Positions 63,214-64,000 of a stretch of DNA of 64,000 bases are shown here, one piece after another; within the stretch, counting starts at the first letter, position 1; every line of letters begins with the position of its first letter. This DNA is from Candidatus Tabaqchalia intestinavium. GTDB lineage: Bacteria; Bacillota; Clostridia; Oscillospirales; CAJFTT01. Position numbers and translations under genes: made by a program. The DNA is taken from NCBI GenBank assembly GCA_904420005.1, contig CAJFTT010000021.1, positions 1 to 64,000 on the forward strand. Direction: 5' to 3'. Below the pieces are notes generated by a model. The model was not told the DNA's origin, did no database searches, and worked only from the letters and a program-made list of their open reading frames with translations.

Positions 63214-63999
63214 TCAAAACCACTTATTTTTGCGGAAGAGGAACACGCACAGCCCGACGGTCAGCACGCTGACCGCGATCACCAGCGGATACCCCCAGGG
63301 GCTCTGGTATTCCGGCATGTTGAAATTCATGCCGTACCAGCCCGCAATGAGCGAAAGCGGCAGGAAAATGGCCGTCAGCACAGTAAAGACCTTCATGGTC
63401 TTGTTCAGGCTGATGTCCACCTGGGACTGGTAGGCTTCGCGGATCTGGGTGACGTATTCCGTCTGGGCCGAGACGCTTGCCAGCAGCCGGGAGGCGCGGC
63501 TTTTCTCGATTTTCAGCAGCTTTGCAGCACGCGTGTCCAGCAGCTTGTTTTCGTTGAGCAGCAGATATTCCATCGTCTCGATCAGCTGCGTATAATACCG
63601 CGAAAGATGCATCAGACGGCGGCGCAGCATGATAATACGCCGGACGTAATCCCCGCGCTGCCGCTCGACGATGATCTCCCGCTCCAGCTGCATGATGCGC
63701 TCTTCCTGCCGCTCCAGCGCAGCACGGTCGCCGTCGAGAATCTGCTCAAACAGCCGGGCAAGAATCCTGCCAAAGCTCTCCGCCGGCGCGTCCGCCTGCC
63801 GGCAGAGGCGCGTCTCGAGCGTGGCGCGGTAGGCTTCGTCGCCGCAGAAAAGAACCAAATCGTCCTCCATCAGGAAAATATGCAGCACGCTACCGGAGTC
63901 CTCGGCCGCCACGGGGCCGTCCGCCACGCGCACGCACAGCATATCCAGCCCCTCATGGCTCTCGAATCTTGGATACGGATTCTCCAGCGCGCGCTGCAG
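63214..63999 (-). CDS. corA: CorA family divalent cation transporter, partial
   Basis: The frame is open to the right edge, so the N-terminus lies outside the window; 261 codons are visible. The long stalk helix (LLLNENKLLDTRAAKLLKIEK and around) is followed by two C-terminal membrane helices with the GMN selectivity motif in YGMNFNMPE. CorA proteins carry Mg2+, Co2+ or, in the ZntB branch, Zn2+ out. Its stop is followed within 20 nt by the trpB2 promoter, with no terminator seen. Confidence 0.93.
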   Translation of the reverse strand: MQRALENPYPRFESHEGLDMLCVRVADGPVAAEDSGSVLHIFLMEDDLVLFCGDEAYRATLETRLCRQADAPAESFGRILARLFEQILDGDRAALERQEERIMQLEREIIVERQRGDYVRRIIMLRRRLMHLSRYYTQLIETMEYLLLNENKLLDTRAAKLLKIEKSRASRLLASVSAQTEYVTQIREAYQSQVDISLNKTMKVFTVLTAIFLPLSLIAGWYGMNFNMPEYQSPWGYPLVIAVSVLTVGLCVFLFRKNKWF

Positions 64000-64000
64000 C

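Noticed and set aside
1..64000. tRNA, rRNA, insertion sequences, prophage or integrative elements
   Set aside because: No cloverleaf with GTTCRA arm, no rRNA motif, no transposase, integrase or phage protein was recognised on either strand by eye; a tRNAscan search could still find a missed tRNA.

Overview
The window reads as chromosome of a GC-rich Gram-positive Clostridia-type Firmicute. The evidence is Trp T-box leaders, an M-box and an FMN riboswitch, a CIRCE operator, sigma-A promoters with near-perfect TTGACA-17-TATAAT spacing, AGGAGG ribosome sites, the sporulation genes spmA/spmB, tepA and a SpoIIIE/FtsK translocase, and a BceRS-BceAB type module. A lineage near Oscillospirales is my inference from GC content and gene content. 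No rRNA, tRNA, transposase, phage gene, plasmid function or cas gene was found.

Layout, left to right. 1-3.7 kb: flavodoxin-like protein, MATE exporter and Lrp/AsnC regulator with face-to-face promoters, GNAT enzyme. 4.4-8.4 kb (minus): aminotransferase, trpS, gltX, preceded by a terminator-bearing leader RNA of unknown class. 8.7-13.9 kb: HrcA/CIRCE-controlled Hsp20, then a MarR regulator with a heterodimeric ABC exporter. 14.2-17.4 kb (minus): amtB-glnK and a PLP lyase. 17.8-26 kb (minus): ruvC-ruvA-ruvB-glmM-methyltransferase-ecfA1-ecfA2-ecfT-GNAT, probably one long transcription unit. 26.2-28.7 kb: an M-box riboswitch with no transporter behind it, a secreted surface-anchored discoidin protein, and a stand-alone roughly 415-nt RNA carrying a 19-codon reading frame. 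28.8-33 kb (minus): a DUF885 lipoprotein broken by one stop codon, a beta-propeller-like protein, and a membrane protein followed by a remnant of its own duplicate. 34-35 kb: GH172/DUF2961 enzyme. 36-43 kb (minus): DUF3006, VOC and MBL-fold proteins, ftsK, tepA, lipoprotein. 43.3-46.6 kb (minus): three-gene ABC transporter behind a Trp T-box. 46.7-54.5 kb: spmAB, rarA, esterase, glyA, nth, a small helical protein, and ribU behind an FMN riboswitch. 54.9-60.2 kb (minus): BceRS/BceAB-like peptide-resistance module. 60.4-64 kb (minus): a secreted protein with CHAT-like features, a TrpB2-type tryptophan synthase beta chain behind a second Trp T-box, and a CorA family protein running off the edge.

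Two themes link distant genes. Tryptophan: trpS, an ABC transporter and trpB2, the last two each controlled by a T-box with a TGG specifier, which suggests uptake and indole salvage. Vitamins: the EcfA1-EcfA2-EcfT energising module and the RibU substrate subunit lie 33 kb apart and probably work together.

The least explained material lies between genes. Seven intergenic stretches carry short GC-rich repeats spaced 60-62 nt apart with unrelated sequence between copies. They look CRISPR-like in geometry, but there are no cas genes and the repeats differ from locus to locus. The two unclassified minus-strand RNAs at 8.4-8.6 kb and 28.3-28.7 kb share a 5-prime block and are the best candidates for something undescribed.
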